A stretch of DNA of 30,470 bases from CAIOHW01 sp046317855 (GCA_046317855.1 JBKCVM010000024.1:1-30470); one strand, 5' to 3'. Counted from the first letter of the stretch, positions 15,246 to 23,191 are shown. Notes: generated by a model not told the origin, from the letters alone. Made by a program: numbers and translations.

Positions 15246-16205
15246 ATGGATCGCAATTTTGCGCTAGAGTTTGTGCGAGTCACCGAAATGGCGGCGCTTG
15301 CCAGTGCCCGGCTGATGGGACGAGGTGACGAAAAGGCGGCCGATCACGCTGCGGTTGAGGCCATGCGGCAGATGCTGGGGTCCATTCAGTTTGATGGCAC
15401 TGTGGTCATCGGAGAAGGCGAGCGTGACGAGGCGCCTATGTTGTTTATTGGAGAGAAAGTAGGCCGTGGTGGGGGCCCCAAACTTGATCTGGCGTTGGAT
15501 CCTTTGGAGGGCACCACGATCTGCGCCCGAGGTGGAAACAATAGCCTTTCGGTGATTGCCATCGCTGAAGAAGGAAAATTTTTGCACGCGCCTGATGTCT
15601 ATATGGAGAAAATTGCTGTGGGCCCTGCTGCTCGCGGCGTCATAGATTTAAAGGCCTCCGCTACAGATAATTTGAAAAAAGTAGCCAAAGCTAAAGGCTG
15701 TCTTGTTGAAGACCTTACGGTCACTATTCTGGATCGTCCCAGGCACGAAGAGTTGATTCGAGAAGTGCGTTCAACTGGAGCGAGAATTTGGTTGATTGGA
15801 GATGGGGATGTATCTGCAGCGATTGCAACCTGCAAAGAAGACAGCGGAGTGGATGTGCTCATGGGCTCAGGAGGAGCTCCAGAAGGAGTGATTGCTGCTG
15901 CAGCGCTTCGGTGTATGGGGGGCGATTTTGTGGGCCGTCTCATCTTTAGAAAAGACGAAGAGCGTGGCCGCGCCAGAAAAATGGGAATTGAAGACCTTGA
16001 AAAGGTTTATCGAATCGATGAGCTAGCACAGGGAAAAGTCATGTTCTGTGCCACGGGCGTCACTCCAGGCGCCCTTCTTAATGGAGTCCGATTTTTTAGC
16101 GGTGGGGCGCGCACCCATTCAGTCGTCATGCGATCAGAGACCAGGACAGTGCGTTGGATTGAGGCCGAGCACCATTTTGAAAGTAAACCGCAATTTAGGA
16201 GTTAA
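15246..16205 (+). CDS. glpX: fructose-1,6-bisphosphatase class II
   Basis: A 319-residue class II FBPase that hydrolyses fructose-1,6-bisphosphate in gluconeogenesis. Landmarks are the N-terminal VTEMAALASARLMGRGDEK, IGEGERDEAPML near 56-67, the metal-site DPLEGT near 86-91, and the C-terminal FCATGVTPGALLNGV. Length and start are typical, and GGGAG is correctly placed upstream of the ATG. With the TalC-type enzyme at 26.1 kb it belongs to sugar-phosphate metabolism, but the two are not linked in an operon. Confidence 0.96.
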   Translation: MDRNFALEFVRVTEMAALASARLMGRGDEKAADHAAVEAMRQMLGSIQFDGTVVIGEGERDEAPMLFIGEKVGRGGGPKLDLALDPLEGTTICARGGNNSLSVIAIAEEGKFLHAPDVYMEKIAVGPAARGVIDLKASATDNLKKVAKAKGCLVEDLTVTILDRPRHEELIREVRSTGARIWLIGDGDVSAAIATCKEDSGVDVLMGSGGAPEGVIAAAALRCMGGDFVGRLIFRKDEERGRARKMGIEDLEKVYRIDELAQGKVMFCATGVTPGALLNGVRFFSGGARTHSVVMRSETRTVRWIEAEHHFESKPQFRS

Positions 16206-16211
16206 TTCGAC

Positions 16212-16640
16212 ATGGCTCAGACGGAGTACAAAACTGTTGTAGCGGTTTCACGCGAAAAGTTCTTTCAGGCCATTGCGCGTTATGAGGACTACCCTAAATT
16301 TGTAGATGGCTGCAAAGACGTTCAAGTCGAACGTCATGGGAACGGAGAAGCCAGAGCAACTTACAAAATGAACATTGTGAGAGAGCTGTCCTACACCCTG
16401 GATCACCGTGAGATTCCTGACCAAGGACGACTTGAATGGAAATTGGTTTCAAGTGATCTGCTCAAAAAGAATGTGGGGAGCTGGACTTTGAAAGAAGTGG
16501 GGCCTGGAAAGACCGAGGTCCTCTATCAAATCGAGATTGAGTTCAATATTCCAGTTCCGAGCTTTGTGCTGGGTCCTTTGGTGAAGAGCAGTATTCCGAC
16601 CATGATTAAAGGTTTTGAAAAGCAAGCTAAGGCGCTTTGA
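16212..16640 (+). CDS. RatA/COQ10-like START-domain protein (SRPBCC)
   Basis: A 142-residue single-domain protein of the polyketide cyclase/START superfamily. VSREKFFQAIARYEDYPKFVDGCKDV is the family's N-terminal helix-loop pattern with the YPKF aromatic core, and PSFVLGPLVKSSIPTMIKGF forms the long C-terminal helix. Relatives are COQ10, a lipid/quinone-binding protein, and RatA, a ribosome-association toxin in Escherichia coli. No partner antitoxin is adjacent, so a quinone or lipid role is at least as likely. AGGAG lies ten bases before the ATG, which follows glpX by six bases. Confidence 0.82.
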   Translation: MAQTEYKTVVAVSREKFFQAIARYEDYPKFVDGCKDVQVERHGNGEARATYKMNIVRELSYTLDHREIPDQGRLEWKLVSSDLLKKNVGSWTLKEVGPGKTEVLYQIEIEFNIPVPSFVLGPLVKSSIPTMIKGFEKQAKAL

Positions 16641-16648
16641 GGTTTGAG

Positions 16649-16993
16649 ATGAGTAGCGGAAGTGACGAAAATCAAGCCAAGGGTTCTCCCACTGATTTTG
16701 TAAAAAGAATCCTGTCTGTGGGTGTCGGGACGCTTTTTCTTACGGAAGAGAGCCTTCGGGGGATGATTGGGGAGTTGAAGCTTCCCAAAGAGTTGATCAG
16801 CGGGATTTTAGAGAGTGCTAACCGGAGCCGGAAAGAGTTTCTGCAAAATCTCTCCAATGAGGTGATCTCAAAGGTTACCGAGAAGATGGATCCACGGGCG
16901 CTCATTGACGAGATCTTGTCGCGGAACGAAATCGAGATTCAGATGAAAATTTCTTTTTCTCCAAAGCACGAGGCGAGCGAAGAAAAGAAATAA
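16649..16993 (+). CDS. conserved-looking small hypothetical protein
   Basis: About 114 residues from ATG 16649, with GAGG six bases upstream; a TTG at 16637 would add four residues and overlap the preceding stop. The protein is soluble, helical and charged, with a short hydrophobic helix near residues 20-35 (ILSVGVGTLFLTEESL) and a Lys/Glu-rich end. I do not recognise a family. Its tight spacing after the START-domain gene suggests co-expression with glpX and that gene. It may be a small accessory or polymer-associated protein, but that is a guess. Confidence 0.7.
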   Translation: MSSGSDENQAKGSPTDFVKRILSVGVGTLFLTEESLRGMIGELKLPKELISGILESANRSRKEFLQNLSNEVISKVTEKMDPRALIDEILSRNEIEIQMKISFSPKHEASEEKK

Positions 16994-17009
16994 CGGCTCA
17001 ATCTCGGGT

Positions 17010-17897
17010 CTAGAGTGAGGCCACTGCTTGACCGAGCTTTACTAATGTCTCGTGCCCCTTTTCAGTCTGCTCCAAGAGATCCAAAGAAGGGGCCCAAGCG
17101 CCTTTTTCTCCCAAAATGATGACAGTCGATCCACCAAACAAAAAGTAGCCTTTCTCTTGACCGCGCTCGAAGCTGGTTCCAGGGGTATGAGTTTGCCGAA
17201 TTCGCCCCACTCCGAGGGCTCCTACTTCGATATACGCAAGGAGTCCAAAGCGCTCTGTATTGAGCCAGCTAATCTGTCGTTCGTTCTCAAGAAAGGTTCT
17301 TGGAAACGCTCTCAAGGCGATCGGGTTGACTGATCGGAGTCTTCCGTGGATACGGTGCAGCGATAGCCATGCTCCTCGATCTGGAAAGTGAAAGCGGTGA
17401 TAATCCACGGGGCAGAGGCGTGCTAGCAAGATGGGCCCACCGTGCACACGCTGTCGAAAACCTGCCTCATGCGAATCGCCAAGAAGTTCAGAGGGCGAGA
17501 GCCACGCCCCCTTGACTGGGAGCCTTAAGTGGTCACTGGACTCTTTCCAGGCAAAATAGCGCGCCTCGGCGGGGGCAGCCATGAGTCCCTCTTGAACAAA
17601 CGGGCGCTTACCTGGAGCAAATCGCCGAATGAAGAACGAATTGAAGTCATCAAAAGGGCCTGGCTCAAAATCCGTAACGTCAATTTGGTATTGCTCAATG
17701 AACTTAGGAATCTGGAAAGCGCTCAGCGTGGAGGAGTAATAAGCTCCCATGAGCCGACTCAGCCAGGGTTTGGAGAGTACAGTGGATTCAAGGATCCTGC
17801 CTGGAAAAGTTCGATAAACCCAGTGAAGCGCAGTTTGGCCGTAAACCTTTTCGTTAAAAAGCCGGCCTGAGGATCTGTCGTAGACTTGGATCTTCAT
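17010..17897 (-). CDS. psd: phosphatidylserine decarboxylase proenzyme
   Basis: A 295-residue protein that makes phosphatidylethanolamine from phosphatidylserine. It has the conserved block DYHRFHFP near 165-172, with the His of the processing triad (His170), and the self-cleavage site FGGST near 254-258, where Ser257 should become the pyruvoyl group. The expected SPxDG segment with the triad Asp aligns to APAEA at 108-112, so Glu111 appears to replace Asp. The start ATG is 15 bases after the stop of the upstream small gene and lacks a strong ribosome site, suggesting translational coupling. It converges on the small gene ending at 16993. Confidence 0.9.
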   Translation of the reverse strand: MKIQVYDRSSGRLFNEKVYGQTALHWVYRTFPGRILESTVLSKPWLSRLMGAYYSSTLSAFQIPKFIEQYQIDVTDFEPGPFDDFNSFFIRRFAPGKRPFVQEGLMAAPAEARYFAWKESSDHLRLPVKGAWLSPSELLGDSHEAGFRQRVHGGPILLARLCPVDYHRFHFPDRGAWLSLHRIHGRLRSVNPIALRAFPRTFLENERQISWLNTERFGLLAYIEVGALGVGRIRQTHTPGTSFERGQEKGYFLFGGSTVIILGEKGAWAPSLDLLEQTEKGHETLVKLGQAVASL

Positions 17898-17912
17898 CGG
17901 ACCGAGAGTTTC

Positions 17913-18236
17913 TCAGTCCTTAATGAGATCCTCAAGTTCTTGAAGCAAGAAACGAAACCGTTTTTGAATATTTTCCAGTTCACCTAAGCTCTTGCGCAGA
18001 CCAGAAAGACCCTCTGCTCTGTTTTGAAGTGCCTGCGCTGAGGCCGCTGGAAGGGCTCCGGTAAGCTCAGGGGCTCGGTACTCTCGGACCACCGGCCTTT
18101 CCCTCTCCCTCAATAAAGAGGGTCGAATCACGGGGGTGTTCTTTATTTTTCTGACCAATCCTGCCGAGTTGCCAGGGGCTCGAATCGGAGTGAAGAGAAA
18201 GCTTACTTTTTCAGAGGGGTCGCGGGTTGCACTCAT
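17913..18236 (-). CDS. small hypothetical protein with helical C-terminus
   Basis: A roughly 107-residue protein from ATG 18236; an in-frame GTG at 18248 would add four residues. The first 60 residues are basic and Pro-rich, with REREERPV-like charge clusters. The last 50 form an amphipathic helix pair with regularly spaced Leu, including LRKSLGELENIQ and LLQELEDLIKD, likely a short coiled coil. There is no signal peptide or membrane segment and no known family. It sits immediately upstream of psd on the same strand and probably shares its transcript. Its function is unknown; coding status rests on frame length and close spacing. Confidence 0.55.
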   Translation of the reverse strand: MSATRDPSEKVSFLFTPIRAPGNSAGLVRKIKNTPVIRPSLLRERERPVVREYRAPELTGALPAASAQALQNRAEGLSGLRKSLGELENIQKRFRFLLQELEDLIKD

Positions 18237-18379
18237 CGCTGGTCTCACTTTCTACTGGAACTGAAGTAGAGCAATCGAGATGCCAGGCCAAGGGGGGGTT
18301 CAAACAAAATTAAAGACCTCTTATTTCAACCGTTTAGGACAAGACTCTCTATGACTAGGCAAGTCAGGGCGGGGTGGAG

Positions 18380-18398
18380 CTGTTCAGATTTTGAACAG
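18380..18398 (-). terminator. possible weak hairpin terminator after the Hsp20 fusion gene
   Basis: CTGTTCA-GATTT-TGAACAG forms a perfect seven-base-pair hairpin starting 11 bases past the stop of the minus-strand Hsp20 fusion gene. There is no T tract after it on that strand, so if it ends transcription it is not a classic intrinsic terminator. It could instead be a symmetric protein-binding site. Confidence 0.35.
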
Positions 18399-18408
18399 TT
18401 GTAGAGTG

Positions 18409-19623
18409 CTAGCCAATCGGTTTGTCCGGGCGTTTGGCGGCAGGACTTGGGACGCCGGGAGGAAAATCAGGCCTGGGGGCTCGAGCGGCAGAATAGGGCT
18501 CGGGGTCGAGGGGGCGCTTCTTTCCGGTTTGAGAGTCGATATAGGCCCCTTTTTTGGGGATCGTCACTTTGAGTCGGTCTCCGTCAAACTCCTGGAGCAT
18601 GGACTGAGCTTCAACAGGCCAGTCCAAGGGGAGGCTCTCTTGGTAGGTCTGAAACGAAGAGATCTTTCGAGTGCCCCCTTCTTCGAGTTTAAGAGATTCC
18701 TCGTTTCGACGCGCCCCTGAGACCATGATGGACCCGCCGCGAACCGTTACTTTCAGATGCTCACGCTCATGAGCGGGGATGCGAGCCTCAAGTTCGTAGT
18801 AATCTCCGCGATCACGAAGTTGAAGGCCCAGGTCGACCATTCGATAGAACGGGTCCTCTAGGCGGGCTTCGTATTGAGAAAGGCTTTCGGAATGGGACTG
18901 CCGAAGTGAGTCGAGTTGTTTTTTTGCTTCGGCTTGGGTTCGTCCAATGGCCTCGGCGTTGGCTCCAAGGGTCCCACGGTAATGGGATTCAAAGCGCTTC
19001 TCAGCCTCTTGGCGACCTTCGGCTGCCTTATTCTGAAGCCGCTCGATTTCTGCATCACCTTGTTGCTGTACATTTAGTTTTTGAGCTGTGTAGGACTTCT
19101 CGAGGGCTTTCATTTCTTCGTTGTGTGATTGCTTAAGAATTTGCCGTTCATTCTCGGCCGCCTGATCTTGGTAGGATTGAAGCCGAGCGTTACGAGTGAG
19201 TGTTTCTTTGAGTTGCTTTCGACCTTCATATTCAGCCAGGTCGGTTTGTGCGTCAAAAGTGGCCTGAGTGGTTTCGAGTCGGCGCTCGGCCTCTGAGCGG
19301 ATCTTTGCATTTTCAGCTGCGGCACGTCGCTTGAGTTCAGCCACGTCGTGGTAGGTTTCGTTTTTGAGCTTCCCTACGGTTGCTTGGCGTTTGGCCAGCT
19401 CTGCTTCAATCTGGCTACTGGTTTGTTGGCGAGTACGCTCAACCCTCATCTCTTGCTCGCGCTCAACCTGGGTGGCGTGTTTGTCGGCCACCTCCATGCG
19501 CTGCCGGGCGTCGCGCTCTACTTGCCGAGTCCGTTTCTCGGTCTCGGCCCTAGCACGGCGCTGGGCCTCAATCTGTGCGTCTCCGAGGGCTTTTGAGGGC
19601 CCTGATTTTGAACCTACGTCCAT
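18409..19623 (-). CDS. long coiled-coil protein with C-terminal Hsp20/alpha-crystallin-like domain
   Basis: From ATG 19623 (AAAGGGG five to six bases upstream) the protein has 404 residues; a GTG two codons earlier is in frame. Residues about 15-255 are almost uninterrupted charged helix rich in Arg, Glu, Gln and Ala, predicted as a long coiled coil. Residues about 263-358 resemble an alpha-crystallin domain: YYELEARIPAHEREHLKVTV, GGSIMVSGARR, then SFQTYQESLPLDWPV and DGDRLKVTIPKK, the usual Hsp20 strand order. The tail is Pro-rich. Small heat-shock proteins are normally 130-200 residues, so the 240-residue coiled-coil extension is unusual. There is no signal peptide. The gene is divergent from the zinc-finger gene at 19735. 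Confidence 0.8.
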   Translation of the reverse strand: MDVGSKSGPSKALGDAQIEAQRRARAETEKRTRQVERDARQRMEVADKHATQVEREQEMRVERTRQQTSSQIEAELAKRQATVGKLKNETYHDVAELKRRAAAENAKIRSEAERRLETTQATFDAQTDLAEYEGRKQLKETLTRNARLQSYQDQAAENERQILKQSHNEEMKALEKSYTAQKLNVQQQGDAEIERLQNKAAEGRQEAEKRFESHYRGTLGANAEAIGRTQAEAKKQLDSLRQSHSESLSQYEARLEDPFYRMVDLGLQLRDRGDYYELEARIPAHEREHLKVTVRGGSIMVSGARRNEESLKLEEGGTRKISSFQTYQESLPLDWPVEAQSMLQEFDGDRLKVTIPKKGAYIDSQTGKKRPLDPEPYSAARAPRPDFPPGVPSPAAKRPDKPIG

Positions 19624-19665
19624 GCCCACCCCTTTAGGGTAGCGGGTGCTTCAGAATGTGTCAAA

Positions 19666-19707
19666 ACCGACCCACTCTGGGTTTGACCTCAGACAAACCC
19701 GGTCGGT
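19666..19707. promoter_or_regulatory. bulged inverted repeat, likely operator or RNA hairpin
   Basis: ACCGACC at 19666-19672 pairs with GGTCGGT at 19701-19707. Inside it GGGTTTG at 19679-19685 pairs with CAAACCC at 19694-19700, leaving a six-base bulge on the left and an eight-base loop. Fourteen perfect base pairs in 42 bases is well beyond the surrounding background. It lies in the 111-base gap between two divergent unknown genes and overlaps the candidate promoter for the plus-strand gene. Confidence 0.7.
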
Positions 19708-19712
19708 ACACT
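19683..19712 (+). promoter_or_regulatory. candidate sigma-70-type promoter for the zinc-finger gene
   Basis: TTGACC at 19683-19688 and TACACT at 19707-19712 are separated by 18 bases and precede the ATG at 19735 by 22 bases, with a strong ribosome site between. Both boxes sit within or at the edge of the inverted repeat at 19666-19707, so a protein bound there would block RNA polymerase. On the other strand a consensus TTGACA at 19664-19659 points toward the Hsp20 fusion gene, with a poor -10 box. Confidence 0.45.
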
Positions 19713-19734
19713 CTCTATAGAGGGGGGAAAGGTC

Positions 19735-20907
19735 ATGAAGAGAGTGCCTTCCCGAAAGGGCGCCACCCACGGGGCCCGTCCGGAATCTGGTCCGGAAACT
19801 GAAAAGGAGCGGCGTCGTACTCCGCGTAGCCGGTCTGACCGGGCAAAAACGCACGCAAAGGCCGAAACTACCCAAGCCACCCATGCGAGTGGTAAATCTC
19901 CGGCCATCGAGTGCTGCGCCCATTGCGCCAAGCCTTTAACGCCAGGGGACCGGGCGCTCTTCGTTGAAGAAGAGGTGGGGCGTAACTTTTGTTCAGAAGA
20001 CTGCATTACCCAATACTTTTCACCTGAAGTTGAAAGACTTGAAGCGGAGTATCAGGCGCTCGTCAGAAGTGGAGATCTGGGCCCCGTAGAGCGTGAGCAG
20101 TTGGCTCAGCTGCGATGGTCGACGCTCCAAGACCCGGATGAAGTCTGGCGTGAAAAGACGCTCTCCGGGGATCATCGCTACACCCTGATTGCGCGATTCG
20201 AAGACAAATATTGGTGTATTTGTCTCTCATTGTTTTTGAAAGGTGAGCCCAGCTTCTTGTTTCTTTGCATCGTTTCTCGCAATGCGGCTCTGGTTGAGCA
20301 CTACCGCAAGGGTGAACGAATCAGTTGGGTCAAGCGCAAAGACGCACCTCGCCATGCCAGCCAAACCCCCTCTTTTAGTGAGGCCCAACAGGCCTTGGAT
20401 GGAACTGTGATTCCAGGTTTGGACGCTGATTTGCTCGAGTCTGCAGGCTTTTCTCAGGACTCAAACGAAGTCTTTGCGCAGGACAGGCTCGCGCAGGACG
20501 GATGGAGCACTGAAGAAGCTTTGAGAGCTTCGGTGGGGGGCGATCGCCGCGAGGATGATATCCCTCAGTCTGAGTTTGGAGTGTATCAAACTTGCCTTGA
20601 AGAAACCCTCCAGGAGCCCTCTGAACTGTGGTCGCTTGAGGCAGTCACTGATCAAGAAGAGGTCAGACTCTATCACTTTATTCGGCATTACCCTGAATCT
20701 CAGAATCCCGAAAATCAGGGACAGGGGTTTTGGTACGTTATTGTGGCGAGAGAAGTGGCCGGAGACGAAACTCAAGAGGACCATCTTGAAGTGCTCGACG
20801 CTTTTCCGACCCGAGATTCGGAGCGCGTAGCCAAATTTAGACAAGGAAACCAGGAGCTTGGCGAAAGCGAAGTTTCTGACCCTGGCATTGCGCGCGTGCT
20901 TCACTAA
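19735..20907 (+). CDS. zinc-finger protein with tandem repeated domain, unknown function
   Basis: A 390-residue soluble protein with AGGGGGGAAAGG just before the ATG. Residues 1-55 are basic and low-complexity. Residues 60-92 form a treble-clef-like zinc site, CAHC at 61-64 and CSEDC at 86-90. Two copies of one domain follow at about 129-195 and 290-375. They share TLQ[DE]P[DS]E[VL]W at their start, a following Tyr/Phe-Trp strand, and an end with R[ND]-x5-H/K-[YF]-R-[KQ]-G. This pattern loosely recalls PBECR-type (Barnase-EndoU-RelE-like) domains from phage and toxin proteins, but I cannot confirm that and see no certain catalytic set. The gene is divergent from the coiled-coil/Hsp20 gene and convergent with a lipoprotein gene. 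Confidence 0.72.
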   Translation: MKRVPSRKGATHGARPESGPETEKERRRTPRSRSDRAKTHAKAETTQATHASGKSPAIECCAHCAKPLTPGDRALFVEEEVGRNFCSEDCITQYFSPEVERLEAEYQALVRSGDLGPVEREQLAQLRWSTLQDPDEVWREKTLSGDHRYTLIARFEDKYWCICLSLFLKGEPSFLFLCIVSRNAALVEHYRKGERISWVKRKDAPRHASQTPSFSEAQQALDGTVIPGLDADLLESAGFSQDSNEVFAQDRLAQDGWSTEEALRASVGGDRREDDIPQSEFGVYQTCLEETLQEPSELWSLEAVTDQEEVRLYHFIRHYPESQNPENQGQGFWYVIVAREVAGDETQEDHLEVLDAFPTRDSERVAKFRQGNQELGESEVSDPGIARVLH

Positions 20908-20921
20908 GACGAGACGAAAGG

Positions 20922-21452
20922 CTACTGCCTGAATTGCCCAAACGAGTAATGGGGGCAGGCAGCAGGGTTCTGTGCGGTCAAGCAGCTGATCATTGAAGTG
21001 CGTGATCCCACTGGAACCACAAATATCGAGTCGTAGGTTACGTCTTCAAAAATAAAATCAGAACCGTAGTCCGGATCCACAGGGCCGCAAATGACTTGGG
21101 GCCTGCCTTGGTCATCCCTTTGGTAACGGATCTGGCCTGTGGGCTCTGTGATTGCCGGAAAAACACAGAGCTGAGTGGTGCTGGCAGAGCTTTCTCCCCA
21201 GAGGCGAATCTTAAAGAGCGAGGCTGAATCCGGGCAGGCGATGTAACGATCACGACCATCCAGGGCTACATCCCTTATCGGAAGGACGTTGGCTGTGGCT
21301 GAGCAGGCCCCAAAGCCCTGGCTCGAGCTGATAAAGTGCCCAGAGGAGCTTCCGGGTGCTCTAAAGACGCGAGGAAACTCCAAGGCGGTTCCACATCCCG
21401 TGGCAAAGATAGCCAAAATGGATAGGAGCAAAGAAAATCTGAATGAACTCAT
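20922..21452 (-). CDS. hypothetical lipoprotein
   Basis: The start is taken as ATG 21452 because it begins a type II signal peptide: MSSFRFSLLL, a hydrophobic core and lipobox ATGC with Cys20. The frame is open further upstream to 21524, but those residues would bury the signal. The mature part of about 156 residues has several Cys pairs (near CSATANVLP, YIACPDSAS, LCVF, VICGPV and ending ISCLTAQNPAACPHY), suggesting a disulfide-linked envelope domain. I recognise no family. The gene lies just upstream of nothing on its strand and converges on the zinc-finger gene 14 bases away. Confidence 0.7.
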   Translation of the reverse strand: MSSFRFSLLLSILAIFATGCGTALEFPRVFRAPGSSSGHFISSSQGFGACSATANVLPIRDVALDGRDRYIACPDSASLFKIRLWGESSASTTQLCVFPAITEPTGQIRYQRDDQGRPQVICGPVDPDYGSDFIFEDVTYDSIFVVPVGSRTSMISCLTAQNPAACPHYSFGQFRQ

Positions 21453-21553
21453 AAGTGCCGTCTCTCTCTCTTGAGTACTAAGAGAGGCAAAGCTCGTGCC
21501 GTAACGGATAGAAACGGGATGCATTTTAAGGCCTTAAGAGCAGGTCAGAGTGT

Positions 21554-23182
21554 CTAGAGTTTTGACAGCTGCTCTTTTTGCTGTCTCCAGTTTTGGAAGC
21601 GACCCCAAAGCCAAATCAAGAGTGTAGCTGCAACGCAGAGCTTGCCCATAGGGTCATTGAAGCGCTCTACCCAAGAGGGCTCAAGTGGCACAATCGGAAG
21701 AAGAATGGAGACCACTGTTTTTTCGAATGTCTTTGAAGCTTGATGTACTTTTCCAGTGGGGTCCACCCAGGCAGTGATTCCAGTATTAGTGGAGCGGACC
21801 ATCGGAATCCCAAGCTCGATTGACCTAAAAGTGGAGAGAGCCAGGTGGAGCTCCGGCTCTGCTCTGGGGCCAAACCAAGAGTCGTTAGTGATGTTCAGAA
21901 TCCACTGAGCACCCGCTTTTTTTGCTAAAATCATGTCCTCCGAAAAGAGCACTTCGTAGCAAATGGCTGGGGCCGTACGAGTAGGGGGAGTGGTGGGGAC
22001 TTCTAGGGCTGAGGGCCCACTTCCTCGACCAAAGTTCCCCACTTGCGGAAACCATTTTCGGAGTTGCGGAAAAACGCCAGAAAAAGGCATTTCTTCACCA
22101 AAAAGCAGGAGTCGATTTTTTCGGTAAGTTTGAAAGCTCTGAGCACCAGGCCCCAGAAAAAAAAGAGCATTGTAGTCCTGCCTCAACTGGATGTCCCGGT
22201 CGTAACCTCCAAAGAACAGAGCAACTTTGCGTGACTTTGAGTAGTTTTCGACCTGTTGATCCAGCTCAAGGTCATCCGAAAACTCTGGGCTCCTAAAAGT
22301 GGAGGGATAGGCTGTTTCAGGCCAAATCACTGCCTGGATTTCTGGGTTCTTCTGTAAGACCTCGTCAGAAAGAGAGTAGTAAGTCTGCATCACCTGTTTA
22401 CGCGCAGACCTCACTCCAGTTTCTGACGCCAATTTCTCGAGGTCTCCGATATTGGCTTGAATCACACCCAGCGGGATTTGAGCAGTCGGCTGGGAGATGG
22501 TTTTCTCAATCTTCTGTCGAAGAGTGCCTCCGAGAACTTGCACAAGCCCAAGAAGTCCGATCGCGGTTACAATCCCCGGAAGGCCTCGCTTGATTGCTGA
22601 AAGTGTACTTGGCTCTCCACGGTTTCTGATCAATACGATGGCCCATGCAATGGCCAGATTGCAGTAAACGCTGATGAGGGTTAGTCCATAAGCTCCCGCC
22701 CAGCGTGCATTCATTTTGAGATCAGAAAAGCCCGTCCAACTGTGCCCCAGCGTGTCTCGAAAGAGCTTAGGAAGCAGATAGTCTAAGGCGGTATAACTGG
22801 TAGCGCCCAGCAGAAGCCAGCCGCAAGACCTCAGAGAAAATCGCCCTGCGCTCTTTGTAAGTCCCTTTACAAGCCAAGGCGCAGCGAGCGCAAAGCCCAC
22901 AAACTGAAGCTGACCAAACGTTGAAAAACCAAGGAGCCCAAGAGCTGCTAAAGGCCAAGGAAGACCCGCAAACTGCTTCAATACATAAGCAACCCAATGA
23001 AATCCAAGCAGGCTCACCCCAATGCAGAGCCACCAAGACTGAAGTTTGGGGCGCTTGGATTGACCCGAAAGCAGCAACACCAGCCACGGAACCAAAGCTA
23101 CAAATGCCAACGGCGAGACTGCGTAGGGAGGAAAGGCCAGGACGTAGAGAACGGCTGAGAGAAGGCTGGTTACCGCGGGCAT
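21554..23182 (-). CDS. lnt: apolipoprotein N-acyltransferase
   Basis: A 542-residue inner-membrane enzyme that adds the third acyl chain to lipoproteins. About six membrane helices in residues 1-215 are followed by a periplasmic nitrilase-like domain. The catalytic triad is visible: Glu289 in VIWPETAYP, Lys355 in YRKNRLLLFGEEMPF and Cys408 in AICYEVLF. NDSWFGPRAEPELHLA and RSTNTGITA are also family signatures. A last membrane helix lies near residues 515-530. The start ATG lies in a hairpin pairing it with its own AAGGGC ribosome site. The gene follows the subtilisin-like gene by 23 bases on the same strand and is probably co-transcribed with it. Confidence 0.96.
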   Translation of the reverse strand: MPAVTSLLSAVLYVLAFPPYAVSPLAFVALVPWLVLLLSGQSKRPKLQSWWLCIGVSLLGFHWVAYVLKQFAGLPWPLAALGLLGFSTFGQLQFVGFALAAPWLVKGLTKSAGRFSLRSCGWLLLGATSYTALDYLLPKLFRDTLGHSWTGFSDLKMNARWAGAYGLTLISVYCNLAIAWAIVLIRNRGEPSTLSAIKRGLPGIVTAIGLLGLVQVLGGTLRQKIEKTISQPTAQIPLGVIQANIGDLEKLASETGVRSARKQVMQTYYSLSDEVLQKNPEIQAVIWPETAYPSTFRSPEFSDDLELDQQVENYSKSRKVALFFGGYDRDIQLRQDYNALFFLGPGAQSFQTYRKNRLLLFGEEMPFSGVFPQLRKWFPQVGNFGRGSGPSALEVPTTPPTRTAPAICYEVLFSEDMILAKKAGAQWILNITNDSWFGPRAEPELHLALSTFRSIELGIPMVRSTNTGITAWVDPTGKVHQASKTFEKTVVSILLPIVPLEPSWVERFNDPMGKLCVAATLLIWLWGRFQNWRQQKEQLSKL

Positions 23183-23191
23183 ACGATGCCC
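23177..23191 (-). promoter_or_regulatory. hairpin pairing the lnt start codon with its ribosome site
   Basis: On the lnt strand the sequence reads GGGCAT-CGT-ATGCCC: a perfect six-base-pair stem in which GGGC of the ribosome site pairs across a three-base loop with the start codon and second codon. If it forms in the mRNA it would limit initiation unless ribosomes finishing the upstream protease gene open it, which would couple the two genes. Confidence 0.5.
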
